Shown: positions 5,720 through 12,008, counted from the first letter of the stretch. The stretch: 12,086 nt of DNA from Candidatus Woesearchaeota archaeon (GCA_019323655.1 JAHWGX010000028.1:1-12086), one strand, 5' to 3'. Translations and numbers: made by a program. Notes: generated by a model not told the origin, from the letters alone.

Positions 5720-6442
5720 TTATAGACGGAACATACAGCCTTGACAGAATTTAACTTCACCATCATACCCAAAATTATATTTTTCAAACATTTTAAGCAA
5801 ATTATCATTAATTTGTGTATATGGTGGCTTGTTAATAGCGCTTACGCGCACTAATTCAGGATTTACTTTTTGCTTCCTGAATATGCCAATTTCTTCAGGA
5901 CCTCTTTCAATTTCTATTACCAAGCCTGGCATTCCCTGTTCTTTATCTATTGCCGCTTTAGTTACTCTTACATTTCCTGCACTTAGTACGGATACAATTG
6001 CATCATTAAAGTTAAAGAAATAATTTCCTATACCATTGCCTACTGTAACCAGCACACTAGGCGTTAAATACCAATCCCAAACAAATCGACAATCACAATA
6101 ATCAATACTGCAAAGGTCTTCAAGTGTATCTATTATTTTCCCTGAAGGCGATGTTTTAACCTCACCAATAAATCCAAGATGCCATCCACATACCTTACTT
6201 TTAAGCTCTGGATAATCACTTAAAACATATTGGATTATATTTAATCCTGTTAAAAGTGTTGCTGTTACTTTGTCTTCTGGAAAAAATTGAAAGTATCGAA
6301 TACCTTCTTCAAGACATTTTTTTGCGAATTGATTACAATCTTGTGTTAAATAACAATATAATGTCTTTCCCTCCTCGGTTATTGGAGTTTTCTCCTCTCC
6401 TGCAAATGGCTTATCTGTCCACACTAATCTTTTGGTGATCAT
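5720..6442 (-). CDS. Cys-rich protein of unknown function (240 residues)
   Basis: I do not recognise this protein. It has no signal peptide and no clear membrane helix, so it should be cytosolic. There are nine cysteines: 30, 36 and 43 near the N-terminus, 85, then CSIDYCDC (111-118), and a final CQGC (233-236). The spaced CxC and CxxC could bind zinc or an iron-sulfur cluster, but the pattern is not one I can name. The middle (VLVTVGNGIGNYFFNFNDAI, about 130-149) and PGLVIEIERGPEEIGIF (162-178) look like beta-strands of a compact fold. It is transcribed away from the double Lrp-like regulator, with a perfect 14-bp palindrome about 32 nt before its ATG. The regulator therefore may control it, and the pair may answer to the same small molecule. 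Confidence 0.8.
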   Translation of the reverse strand: MITKRLVWTDKPFAGEEKTPITEEGKTLYCYLTQDCNQFAKKCLEEGIRYFQFFPEDKVTATLLTGLNIIQYVLSDYPELKSKVCGWHLGFIGEVKTSPSGKIIDTLEDLCSIDYCDCRFVWDWYLTPSVLVTVGNGIGNYFFNFNDAIVSVLSAGNVRVTKAAIDKEQGMPGLVIEIERGPEEIGIFRKQKVNPELVRVSAINKPPYTQINDNLLKMFEKYNFGYDGEVKFCQGCMFRL

Positions 6443-6467
6443 TTTTAATTACTTTATTAATAACTTA

Positions 6468-6481
6468 ATAGTAGCTACTAT
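6468..6481. promoter_or_regulatory. Perfect 14-bp palindrome, candidate operator of the Lrp-like regulator
   Basis: ATAGTAGCTACTAT reads the same on both strands. It sits in the 125-nt gap between the divergent Cys-rich gene and the Lrp-like gene, over the promoter region of the former and upstream of the TATA box of the latter. Lrp/AsnC proteins bind imperfect palindromes of about 13-15 bp, often in their own promoters. A 12/14 copy occurs at 10551-10564. Confidence 0.6.
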
Positions 6482-6500
6482 ATGTAAAACTATTTTTAAA

Positions 6501-6510
6501 CTTTTATATC
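6501..6510 (+). promoter_or_regulatory. TATA box of the Lrp-like regulator
   Basis: CTTTTATATC predicts transcription from about 6532. That is downstream of the in-frame TTG at 6517 and ATG at 6526, and so favours the ATG at 6568 as the translation start. Confidence 0.45.
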
Positions 6511-6567
6511 AAATTTTTGTACAAAATGATAAATTATTTAAATAAAAATATATTTATAAACAATAAA

Positions 6568-7548
6568 ATGCCCAAAAAAAGAAAAGAAGTAAAAACAGAT
6601 CTAAAAGACAGGAAAATTCTGTACGAGCTTGATTTGAATTCCAGGCAGAGCTTGTCAAAAATCTCAAAAAAAGTTGGCCTGCCAAAGAATGTCGTGGCTT
6701 ACAGGATAAACAGGCTCCGGAAAATAGGGATAATCAAGCATTTTTATACTCTTATAGACGCCTCAAAGCTTGGCTATATAAGCTTCAGAATTTACCTGAC
6801 TTTTCAAAACACAACGCCAAAAACTGAAAAGGAGATTACAAATTATTTTATCAACAACCGATTAACTTACTGGATGGGCTCGATTGAAGGCAAATATGAT
6901 TTAGGCATACAGATATGGGTAAAAGACATAAATGATTTCTACCCATTCTGGGAAGAAACATTAATGAAATACCGGAAATATTTCCAGGAGCAGGATTTTT
7001 CTGTTTACTACCAGCTTTACCATTATGTGTACTCATACCTGTTAGGCAAACCCATAAAAGAGCCAAGAGCTGAAATAACCGGCGGGGGAAAGGCTGTAAG
7101 CATTGACAAAACAGATTTTAAAATATTAGGGGTAATAGCGCCAAATTCCAGAATTCCAACAACAGAAATAGCCGATAAATTAAATCTGACCCCGATGATA
7201 GTGAAATACAGAATTAAAAAATTAATAAGCCTGGGGGTTATACAGGGATTCAGGACAAACATTGATTTCTCTTTGCTGGGCTACCAGCATTTCAAATCTG
7301 ATATCAGAATAGAGGCCTATCAGGAAATCAACAAAGTGCTTAGTTTCATAAAAACAAATCCCAATCTGATTTATATTGACAAATCAGCCGGCTACTCGGA
7401 TTTAGAGGCTGAATACCATTTCAAGACTTTAAAAGAATTCCACTCGGCTATGGACGAATTGAAAATAAAGTTTCCCAGTATAATAAAAAACTGCAGGCAT
7501 TTTATTTATTCTGAAATACTTAAGATGCATTACCTGCCAGAGGACTAA
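6568..7548 (+). CDS. Transcriptional regulator with two tandem Lrp/AsnC units
   Basis: A 326-residue protein made of two consecutive Lrp-like modules, where a classical Lrp has one. Unit one has a winged helix (DLKDRKILYELDLNSRQSLS to about 65, recognition region GLPKNVVAYRINRLRKIGII) and an alpha/beta RAM-like domain to about 160. Unit two starts IDKTDFKILGVIAPNSRIPT with a second winged helix (LTPMIVKYRIKKLISLGVIQ) and a second RAM-like domain to the end. Lrp proteins sense amino acids or related molecules through RAM and bind DNA as dimers or octamers; this double form could act as a built-in dimer. The ATG at 6568 is chosen from the promoter position and because the upstream codons look like AT-rich spacer; ATG 6526 remains possible. 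The TAA overlaps the stop codon of the convergent gene by 3 nt. Confidence 0.92.
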   Translation: MPKKRKEVKTDLKDRKILYELDLNSRQSLSKISKKVGLPKNVVAYRINRLRKIGIIKHFYTLIDASKLGYISFRIYLTFQNTTPKTEKEITNYFINNRLTYWMGSIEGKYDLGIQIWVKDINDFYPFWEETLMKYRKYFQEQDFSVYYQLYHYVYSYLLGKPIKEPRAEITGGGKAVSIDKTDFKILGVIAPNSRIPTTEIADKLNLTPMIVKYRIKKLISLGVIQGFRTNIDFSLLGYQHFKSDIRIEAYQEINKVLSFIKTNPNLIYIDKSAGYSDLEAEYHFKTLKEFHSAMDELKIKFPSIIKNCRHFIYSEILKMHYLPED

Positions 7549-9434
7549 ACAACCTCAACTTTCCAGACTTTTAAAACGCTTTCAATGCCGTCGCTTACTG
7601 TTACTTTTACTTCCTTGCTTCCTTTTGATGTAAAGATTCTCTGGTGTTGGCTGGTGCCCTCAAATTTGTCCAAGAACCCAAAATCCCAATTATATTCAAG
7701 CGTGTCTCCGTCAACATCTGCAGCATTAACCTCAAACATAGTCTCTTTGTCTTTTAATGCTACAAGATTGTTGCTGCAGTTGATGATTTTTGGAGCCTGA
7801 TTGGCGTTTAAAACTGCAATCCTGGCTTGTTGCATATCCTCATCTTTTCCGTCAGAAACAGTAAAATCAATTGAAAACTCTTTTTTTGTTCCGTTGGCAA
7901 AACTAAAATCAGGAGTCCAAACAAAGATATTGTCCATTAGCTTGGCATCTTTAGGTAAATCTGTTGCTGAAAAAAACACTTCATCGTTATCCGGATCTTC
8001 TGCTTCCAGCTCAAGCCTCAGCTCATCCCCTTCAGAAACCTCAGCATCTTTTATCCCGTAAAATACAGGCTTCCTGTTTACATCATTGACCTTAACATTG
8101 ACAAACATGGTTTCTTTGTGGTAGCCGTCACTTGCAGTAACTTTGACAACATAATCTCCGGCATCATCAAACCCGGTGTCTTTTTTGCTGCTGTCCATAA
8201 ATCCGGAATAGGAAAAAGAGACTTTATCATTGTCCGGGTCATTGTATTTAGGATCAATAAAAATCTGTTCGCCTTCATTTACCTCTATATCATCCAGTTT
8301 TTCCAGGGCAAAAGGCCTGTTGACATCCTTTACAGTTATCCTTGCCTTTTTCTCGTCGCTCAAATTATTGCTTTGGGCCTTAAAAATGATATTTGTGCTC
8401 CTGCTCAATATTCCGAATTTTTCCATTACATAGCCAAAGAAATTGTTTTTCTGCACAAAGTCATAGTCCGGTTTCCAGGTAAAAGTATTGCCCTCAAAGT
8501 TTGAGTTAGGAGGAGCATTCTCAGCAGAAAATATTATCTCATCATTATCAGGATCAACAGCTTTTAACTCTATGCTAACCTGCTCGTTTTCTTTTGCCGT
8601 CACATCATCCGGGCTGAGCATCTCAGGAGCCCTGTCTTTATTTTCTACTGTAACAATTACTTCCTCCTCCCCTTCAAAGCCCTGGCCATGAACGCTTATT
8701 TTTACTTTGTACTCCCCTTCATCATCATAATCTGTTTTCCATACGTTGTCATCACCTATAGGCTCTGATATAGTGTAGCTCAGCCCATACTTCTTAAGAT
8801 CAGGCAGCTCAATGCTTGCTTTTTCTGTTTCCACAACAGCAACATCGCCAATCTGCCCCAGAATACTGCCGATATTTACATCATCGACATTTACATCCCA
8901 TTCCCTGCTTGCATTAAAAACTCCGTCGCTTACAACCAGAATTATTTTGTAGCTTCCGGAATCATCATATCCTGTTTTGAATGTTATCTCTTCCTTATCA
9001 GAAACAGTCTTGCCGTTTATCAGCCATTCATAAAATAGGAGGTCATTGTTCAGGTCAGAAGCCTCGGCCTTAAAGCTTATGCTGCCGCCTTCTTCAACAG
9101 ACAAAGAATCTTCTTTTGGGGAAAACTCATCTATAACCGGCTTTTCTTCCTTCTTGTGAACTATTATCAGCACTTCTTCTGTTGCCTCGTTTACGCCGTC
9201 GCTTACACTAACTGCGGCATTATACTCGCCGGCATCCCCATAATCAGTCTGCCATTCCCCATTCTCATCCAGCGGCTCTGTGAAAGTATAGGCAAGTTTG
9301 TCGGCATCAGGATCGTCTGTTTTAAGCCCTAAACTCAGCTTTTCTGTCTCATCGATTTCAAAAGTTTTTAAAGAATTTGCCGAGTAAATAAGAACCATAA
9401 ACAGTATAAGAAATAATATTGCTATCTTCCTCAT
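7545..9434 (-). CDS. Secreted protein of seven tandem Ig/cadherin-like repeats
   Basis: A 629-residue exported protein. MRKIAILFLILFMVLIYSAN is a signal peptide without an obvious lipobox Cys, and there is no C-terminal membrane helix. The rest is seven beta-sandwich repeats of about 75-105 residues: roughly 22-93, 98-187, 188-266, 269-374, 375-453, 455-545 and 547-629. Most carry the family marks of PKD/cadherin-like domains: DPDNDE-type acidic loops (41-46, 294-299, 399-404, 480-485), the D-x-GEY or DxGSY turn, and a closing VSDG strand, often joined by VNRxPV. The acidic loops suggest calcium binding. Repeat 4 has an insertion (about 325-350). Its first two repeats closely resemble those of the upstream lipoprotein. 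Surface adhesion or cell-envelope structure is the likely role. The gene follows the lipoprotein stop after 12 nt, without a clear Shine-Dalgarno. Confidence 0.9.
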   Translation of the reverse strand: MRKIAILFLILFMVLIYSANSLKTFEIDETEKLSLGLKTDDPDADKLAYTFTEPLDENGEWQTDYGDAGEYNAAVSVSDGVNEATEEVLIIVHKKEEKPVIDEFSPKEDSLSVEEGGSISFKAEASDLNNDLLFYEWLINGKTVSDKEEITFKTGYDDSGSYKIILVVSDGVFNASREWDVNVDDVNIGSILGQIGDVAVVETEKASIELPDLKKYGLSYTISEPIGDDNVWKTDYDDEGEYKVKISVHGQGFEGEEEVIVTVENKDRAPEMLSPDDVTAKENEQVSIELKAVDPDNDEIIFSAENAPPNSNFEGNTFTWKPDYDFVQKNNFFGYVMEKFGILSRSTNIIFKAQSNNLSDEKKARITVKDVNRPFALEKLDDIEVNEGEQIFIDPKYNDPDNDKVSFSYSGFMDSSKKDTGFDDAGDYVVKVTASDGYHKETMFVNVKVNDVNRKPVFYGIKDAEVSEGDELRLELEAEDPDNDEVFFSATDLPKDAKLMDNIFVWTPDFSFANGTKKEFSIDFTVSDGKDEDMQQARIAVLNANQAPKIINCSNNLVALKDKETMFEVNAADVDGDTLEYNWDFGFLDKFEGTSQHQRIFTSKGSKEVKVTVSDGIESVLKVWKVEVV

Positions 9435-9446
9435 TTTTTTGCAAAA

Positions 9447-10517
9447 TTACTGCTTCTGGACTATGTCCAGTATGACCGGAGGCCTGTTGACATTGCTTAT
9501 CTTTACTGTAAACTCTTGGCTTGTTGAGTCTGTGCCGTCAGATACTGTCACAGTGACTGAATGCTCTCCAGCATCGTCGTAGGATGTTTCCCATGCAAAC
9601 GAATTTCCATCCTGCACGAACTTTTTATCATCAATGCTGTAGGTTAGCTTGTCCCCATCAGGATCGCTGGCTTCCAGTTCAATAACCACAGTATCGGTTT
9701 CTTTTGCCTCTACGTCGGTTATTTTCTCAAGTACAGGCTTTCTGTTTACATTGTTGACAGTAATTGACCATATCTTTTCCGTGGTAAACATGCTGTCTGA
9801 TACAGCAACTTTCATAGTATGGGATCCGGAATCCTCATAAGTGGTCTTGTATTCAATAGAGTCCTTGTTTCCTATTTCTACTCCGTCCAGCTTCCATGCA
9901 TATGCCAGATTGTCCTTGTTTAAGTCAGAAGCAGCAACATTAAAAGAAACTGCATCTGTTTCACTAATCTTAACTGCAGTGTCTTTAGGGCTGAAGCTGT
10001 TGAGGACAGGCGCTTCTTCCTTCCTGTTGACTATTATTAAAACCTCCCTGCTTGTTGTCAGCAGCCCGTCGCTTGCGGTTACAGTTATTGTATATTCTCC
10101 CGCATCACCATAACCAGTCTGCCACTCCCCGTTGGAGTTCAGGGGGCTTGTAAATGTAAAGCTTAGCACATCCTTGTCAGGGTCCTCTGCTTTCGGAACC
10201 AGGCTTACTTTTTCTGTCTCTTCAACAATTAAGACAGTTGCTTCCCCGGAAATTTCTTTTTCCCCCTCTTCCTCAGCTTCCTCTTCAATTTCAATGCTGA
10301 TTTCCTCTGCAGATTCCTCTTCCATGCTTGGTATCTCTGTAAATCCCTCTTCCTCTTCTTCCATGCTTTGTATTTCCATAGTTATATTGCCTTCAGGGAC
10401 TTCCAGGGCTTCTCCTGTTTCCTGCTCTTTTACATAAAGCGTGTTATAGACGTCACAAGCGCTAACCAAAAACATAGAAATAACCACTAATGCAGCAAAA
10501 AGTTTTTTTTCCACCAT
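9447..10517 (-). CDS. Lipoprotein with acidic stalk and three Ig/cadherin-like repeats
   Basis: A 356-residue surface protein. The signal peptide ends in the lipobox LVSAC, with Cys21 as the lipid anchor. Residues 40-92 are a low-complexity, Glu-rich stalk. Three beta-sandwich repeats follow at about 93-163, 168-257 and 259-342, with DPDKD (112-116), DPDGDK (285-290), DAGEY-type turns and VSDG ends. Repeats 1 and 2 are near copies of those in the next gene (compare NGEWQTGYGDAGEY with NGEWQTDYGDAGEY), so the genes arose by duplication. The chain ends shortly after NRPPV, a linker that normally opens another repeat, so it may have lost later repeats. The ATG at 10517 has GGAGGG 4 nt upstream (10522-10527); the TTG directly before it is a poorer start. 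It is the first gene of a two-gene operon. Confidence 0.9.
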   Translation of the reverse strand: MVEKKLFAALVVISMFLVSACDVYNTLYVKEQETGEALEVPEGNITMEIQSMEEEEEGFTEIPSMEEESAEEISIEIEEEAEEEGEKEISGEATVLIVEETEKVSLVPKAEDPDKDVLSFTFTSPLNSNGEWQTGYGDAGEYTITVTASDGLLTTSREVLIIVNRKEEAPVLNSFSPKDTAVKISETDAVSFNVAASDLNKDNLAYAWKLDGVEIGNKDSIEYKTTYEDSGSHTMKVAVSDSMFTTEKIWSITVNNVNRKPVLEKITDVEAKETDTVVIELEASDPDGDKLTYSIDDKKFVQDGNSFAWETSYDDAGEHSVTVTVSDGTDSTSQEFTVKISNVNRPPVILDIVQKQ

Positions 10518-10550
10518 CAAACCCTCCTTTTCTTTTGTGATTATTCTAAA

Positions 10551-10570
10551 ATAATAACTACTATTTAAAC
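10551..10570 (-). promoter_or_regulatory. Promoter of the Ig-repeat operon with a palindrome-like site
   Basis: On the minus strand GTTTAAATAG (10561-10570) serves as a TATA box, giving a leader of about 20-25 nt that contains the strong GGAGGG. Plus-strand bases 10551-10564 read ATAATAACTACTAT, matching the palindrome at 6468-6481 at 12 of 14 positions and overlapping the TATA box. A bound regulator here would block or steer initiation. Confidence 0.45.
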
Positions 10571-10665
10571 TTTTTGGGTAGTGAAAATATTTTTAGCATT
10601 TTTTCCAGAGCCCTTTCTTTGTTTTGCTTCACAATCTGCCCAAGCTGTTCCTGAGCCTTTAGCAA
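10561..10665 (-). CDS. Possible 34-residue helical peptide, or tail of a lost gene
   Basis: Just downstream of tRNA-Ile the minus strand holds an open frame with protein-like composition: LLKAQEQLGQIVKQNKERAL, then a 14-residue tail ending in LPKKFK and a TAG stop. It would form one amphipathic, basic helix. The only start near its beginning is TTG at 10665, with AGGG about 6 nt before it; GTG at 10632 and ATG at 10599 are inside. The frame is closed upstream by TGA within the tRNA. It may be a real micropeptide carried on the tRNA transcript, the C-terminal relic of a gene cut away by rearrangement at the tRNA, or chance. The TATA box of the next operon overlaps its stop. Confidence 0.25.
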   Translation of the reverse strand: MLKAQEQLGQIVKQNKERALEKMLKIFSLPKKFK

Positions 10666-10680
10666 ATTCCCTAAAAAGAA

Positions 10681-10767
10681 TGGGCCTGCTCAGATTTGAA
10701 CTGAGGACCAATCGATTTCCGCTGGAAGTATCAGTCGATCATTCTAACCAGGCTGAACTACAGGCCC
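10681..10767 (-). tRNA. tRNA-Ile(GAU) with a 12-nt intron
   Basis: Minus-strand fold: acceptor GGGCCTG/CAGGCCC, discriminator A, D arm GTTC/GAAT around AGCCTGGTTA, anticodon stem ATCGA/TCGAT, variable loop TGGTC, and T arm CTCAG/CTGAG around TTCAAAT. CCA is not encoded. The anticodon region has 19 nt, 12 more than a loop. Removing CTTCCAGCGGAA (10717-10728) leaves CTGATAA, the usual archaeal tRNA-Ile loop with anticodon GAU (10730-10732). The intron folds on itself as TTCC-AGC-GGAA, so I do not find the 4-bp central helix of a standard bulge-helix-bulge. The exact cut sites could shift by one base, since that gives the same mature loop. Confidence 0.88.
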
Positions 10768-10773
10768 GTAAAA

Positions 10774-10901
10774 CGCCCTTGGGCAGACTCGAACTGCCGA
10801 CCCTCCATTCCTTTTAATTAGGATTTATGGTGTCTAACTAAATAGGTTAACAGCTTCGTAGTTTTTTTGCTCATACGCTCTACCTACTAAGCTACAAGGG
10901 C
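10774..10901 (-). tRNA. Irregular intron-containing tRNA, isotype unresolved (Asn(GUU) the best guess)
   Basis: The ends are unmistakable: acceptor GCCCTTG/CAAGGGC, discriminator G, D arm GCTT/GAGC around AGTAGGTA, T arm GGCAG/CTGCC around TTCGAGT, with GGGTC as likely variable loop. Between position 26 and the variable loop lie 72 nt where 17 are expected. CTGTTAA (10847-10853) is the normal tRNA-Asn loop, and GCC..GGC with discriminator G also suits Asn. Yet the bases flanking it cannot form the 5-bp stem with the 3' side. I tried every single-intron solution by hand and none gives U33 with a paired stem. Two introns, a degenerate gene or an odd processing route remain. It is the first gene of a pair, 6 nt (GTAAAA) before tRNA-Ile. 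Confidence 0.6.
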
Positions 10902-10912
10902 ATTTAGACACC
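10829..10912. repeat. 9-bp inverted repeat bracketing the 5' half of the irregular tRNA
   Basis: GGTGTCTAA at 10829-10837 lies in the inserted part of the tRNA gene. Its complement TTAGACACC at 10904-10912 lies just outside the tRNA 5' end. Together they enclose the acceptor-to-anticodon half (66 nt between the arms). The predicted transcription start near 10909 falls inside the outer arm. Confidence 0.5.
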
Positions 10913-10929
10913 CTAAGAATTTGATTTTT

Positions 10930-10940
10930 GTTTATATATG
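10930..10940 (-). promoter_or_regulatory. TATA box of the tRNA pair
   Basis: CATATATAAAC on the minus strand is centred about 34 nt before the 5' end of the irregular tRNA, giving a leader of roughly 8 nt. With only 6 nt between the two tRNAs and no second TATA box there, they are likely made as one transcript. Confidence 0.55.
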
Positions 10941-10963
10941 TTTCGGGTTTGACTGACAAAGGC

Positions 10964-11713
10964 CTATCCCACAACAAGCAAACCAAGCATCACCAAAACA
11001 CCTAAAACAATTGCAAGAAATTCAAATAAGGATTTCTTTACCTCAAATTGCTTGTGCAATTCCGGTATCAAGTCAGAGCCTGCTATGTAAATGAAGTTGC
11101 CTGCTGCGAATGGCAAGAGGAAAACAGTAATATTTTCTGCATACGAGCCTATCAGCAAGGAAATAATTGCGCCAAGAACAGAAACCAAGGCAATCAGAAA
11201 GTTTAAAGACAGCGCTTTCCATTTTGAAAAGCCTGCATATAACAGAATTCCAAAATCCCCTATTTCCTGCGGTATCTCATGCAGAACAACAGCTAAAGTT
11301 GTCGCTATGCCAACAGGTATGCTTGCCAGATAGCTTGCGCCTATAATTAACCCGTCAATAAAATTATGGATGCCATCACCAAAAAGGTTCATTGTAGCTA
11401 AGGGATGCTTATGCTCTTTTGAAGTCGGGATGTGGCAGTGCCTCCAGTGGACGCATTTTTCGACAATAAACGAAAACCCAATTCCAGACAGGACATAAAA
11501 GGAAACATTCAGTCCAAAGCCTGCATCTTCCACTACTTCCGGCAATAAATGAATAAAAGCATCTCCGAAAAGGGCTCCTGCAGAAAAGCTTACCATGTAA
11601 AGCAGCATTTTTTTTAATTTCTCTGCTTTTATGGAAAATGTTAATACTCCGACAAAAGAGATAACGCTTACTATCAGCACGCTTATTATGGTGTAAAGCC
11701 AAACATCAATCAT
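10964..11713 (-). CDS. ZIP-family metal ion transporter
   Basis: A membrane protein of 249 residues with about eight helices that brings zinc or related divalent metals into the cell. The ZIP core motifs are present: HLLPE in TM2 (55-59), HNFIDG in TM4 (116-121) and HEIPQE in TM5 (145-150), which form the metal site inside the membrane. The loop before TM4 is His-rich (HWRHCH at 89-94 and HKH at 101-103), as expected for metal capture. I use the ATG at 11713 because a TATA-like TTTAAATA lies 28 nt before it and TM1 (LYTIISVLIVSVISFVGV) follows at once. An ATG at 11734 would add MPFPFAI and remains possible. Zinc is the usual family substrate; iron or manganese cannot be excluded. It stands alone, pointing toward the tRNA pair. 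Confidence 0.93.
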   Translation of the reverse strand: MIDVWLYTIISVLIVSVISFVGVLTFSIKAEKLKKMLLYMVSFSAGALFGDAFIHLLPEVVEDAGFGLNVSFYVLSGIGFSFIVEKCVHWRHCHIPTSKEHKHPLATMNLFGDGIHNFIDGLIIGASYLASIPVGIATTLAVVLHEIPQEIGDFGILLYAGFSKWKALSLNFLIALVSVLGAIISLLIGSYAENITVFLLPFAAGNFIYIAGSDLIPELHKQFEVKKSLFEFLAIVLGVLVMLGLLVVG

Positions 11714-11736
11714 AATGGCAAATGGAAATGGCATTG

Positions 11737-11746
11737 TATTTAAATG
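11737..11746 (-). promoter_or_regulatory. TATA box of the ZIP transporter gene
   Basis: CATTTAAATA and its flanks on the minus strand centre 28 nt before the ATG at 11713. Transcription would start about 2 nt from that codon, a leaderless message. It is too close to the ATG at 11734 to serve it. Confidence 0.4.
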
Positions 11747-11784
11747 TTTATTTTATGCAAGGTAAACTTGTCAAGTATTAACTA

Positions 11785-11890
11785 GGGCTGCGCCTATTTC
11801 AGGGGAGGCGGGTGGGCAGAATAACCAGATAATATTAACCAAAGCTGCCCGAAATGGAATTTTGGCTTTAGTTCCGCTCTGGCGTAGCCC
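11785..11890. ncRNA. GC-rich 106-nt element closed by a 10-bp helix; structured RNA or small inverted-repeat element
   Basis: GGGCTGCGCC (11785-11794) pairs with GGCGTAGCCC (11881-11890) at all ten positions, one being G-U. Inside are GGGCAG/CTGCCC (11814-11819 with 11845-11850) and GGAAT/GTTCC (11856-11860 with 11871-11875), which would make a three-way junction. The element is clearly richer in G and C than the AT-rich flanks, typical of a folded RNA in such a genome. No long reading frame crosses it. The ends extend as TTAAC (11778-11782) and GTTAA (11897-11901), which could also be terminal inverted repeats of a miniature element. I find no RNase P, SRP or known riboswitch signature. The strand cannot be decided; on the minus strand it lies upstream of the ZIP gene. 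Confidence 0.45.
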
Positions 11891-11901
11891 GTTTATGTTA
11901 A

Positions 11902-12008
11902 AAGTTTAAGTTAGAAACAGTAATTAAATTCATTAACTACTGAAGTCTGACGAAGAATCCAGTAGAAAACACTAAAATCCCATCTCGACGATAAGAATTC
12001 TAAGAAAA
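11902..12008. other. Non-coding stretch between the 106-nt element and the edge hairpins
   Basis: I see no gene. One possible hairpin has CTACTG (11937-11942) and CAGTAG (11960-11965) with an inner TCT/AGA. An 8-bp palindrome AGAATTCT lies at 11994-12001. Together with its neighbours, the gene-free region 11735-12060 appears built of short helices. Confidence 0.35.

Noticed and set aside
7545..7548. Overlapping stop codons of the convergent Lrp-like and repeat-protein genes
   Set aside because: CTAA serving both strands is real but common in compact genomes and needs no special explanation.
8118..8504. 128-codon plus-strand frame opposite the seven-repeat protein
   Set aside because: No promoter, no recognisable protein and full overlap with a clear repeat protein gene.
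10581..10817. 78-codon plus-strand frame across the two tRNAs
   Set aside because: It reads antisense through tRNA sequences; FELRTNRF and GRLELPT are typical spurious translations of tRNA genes.
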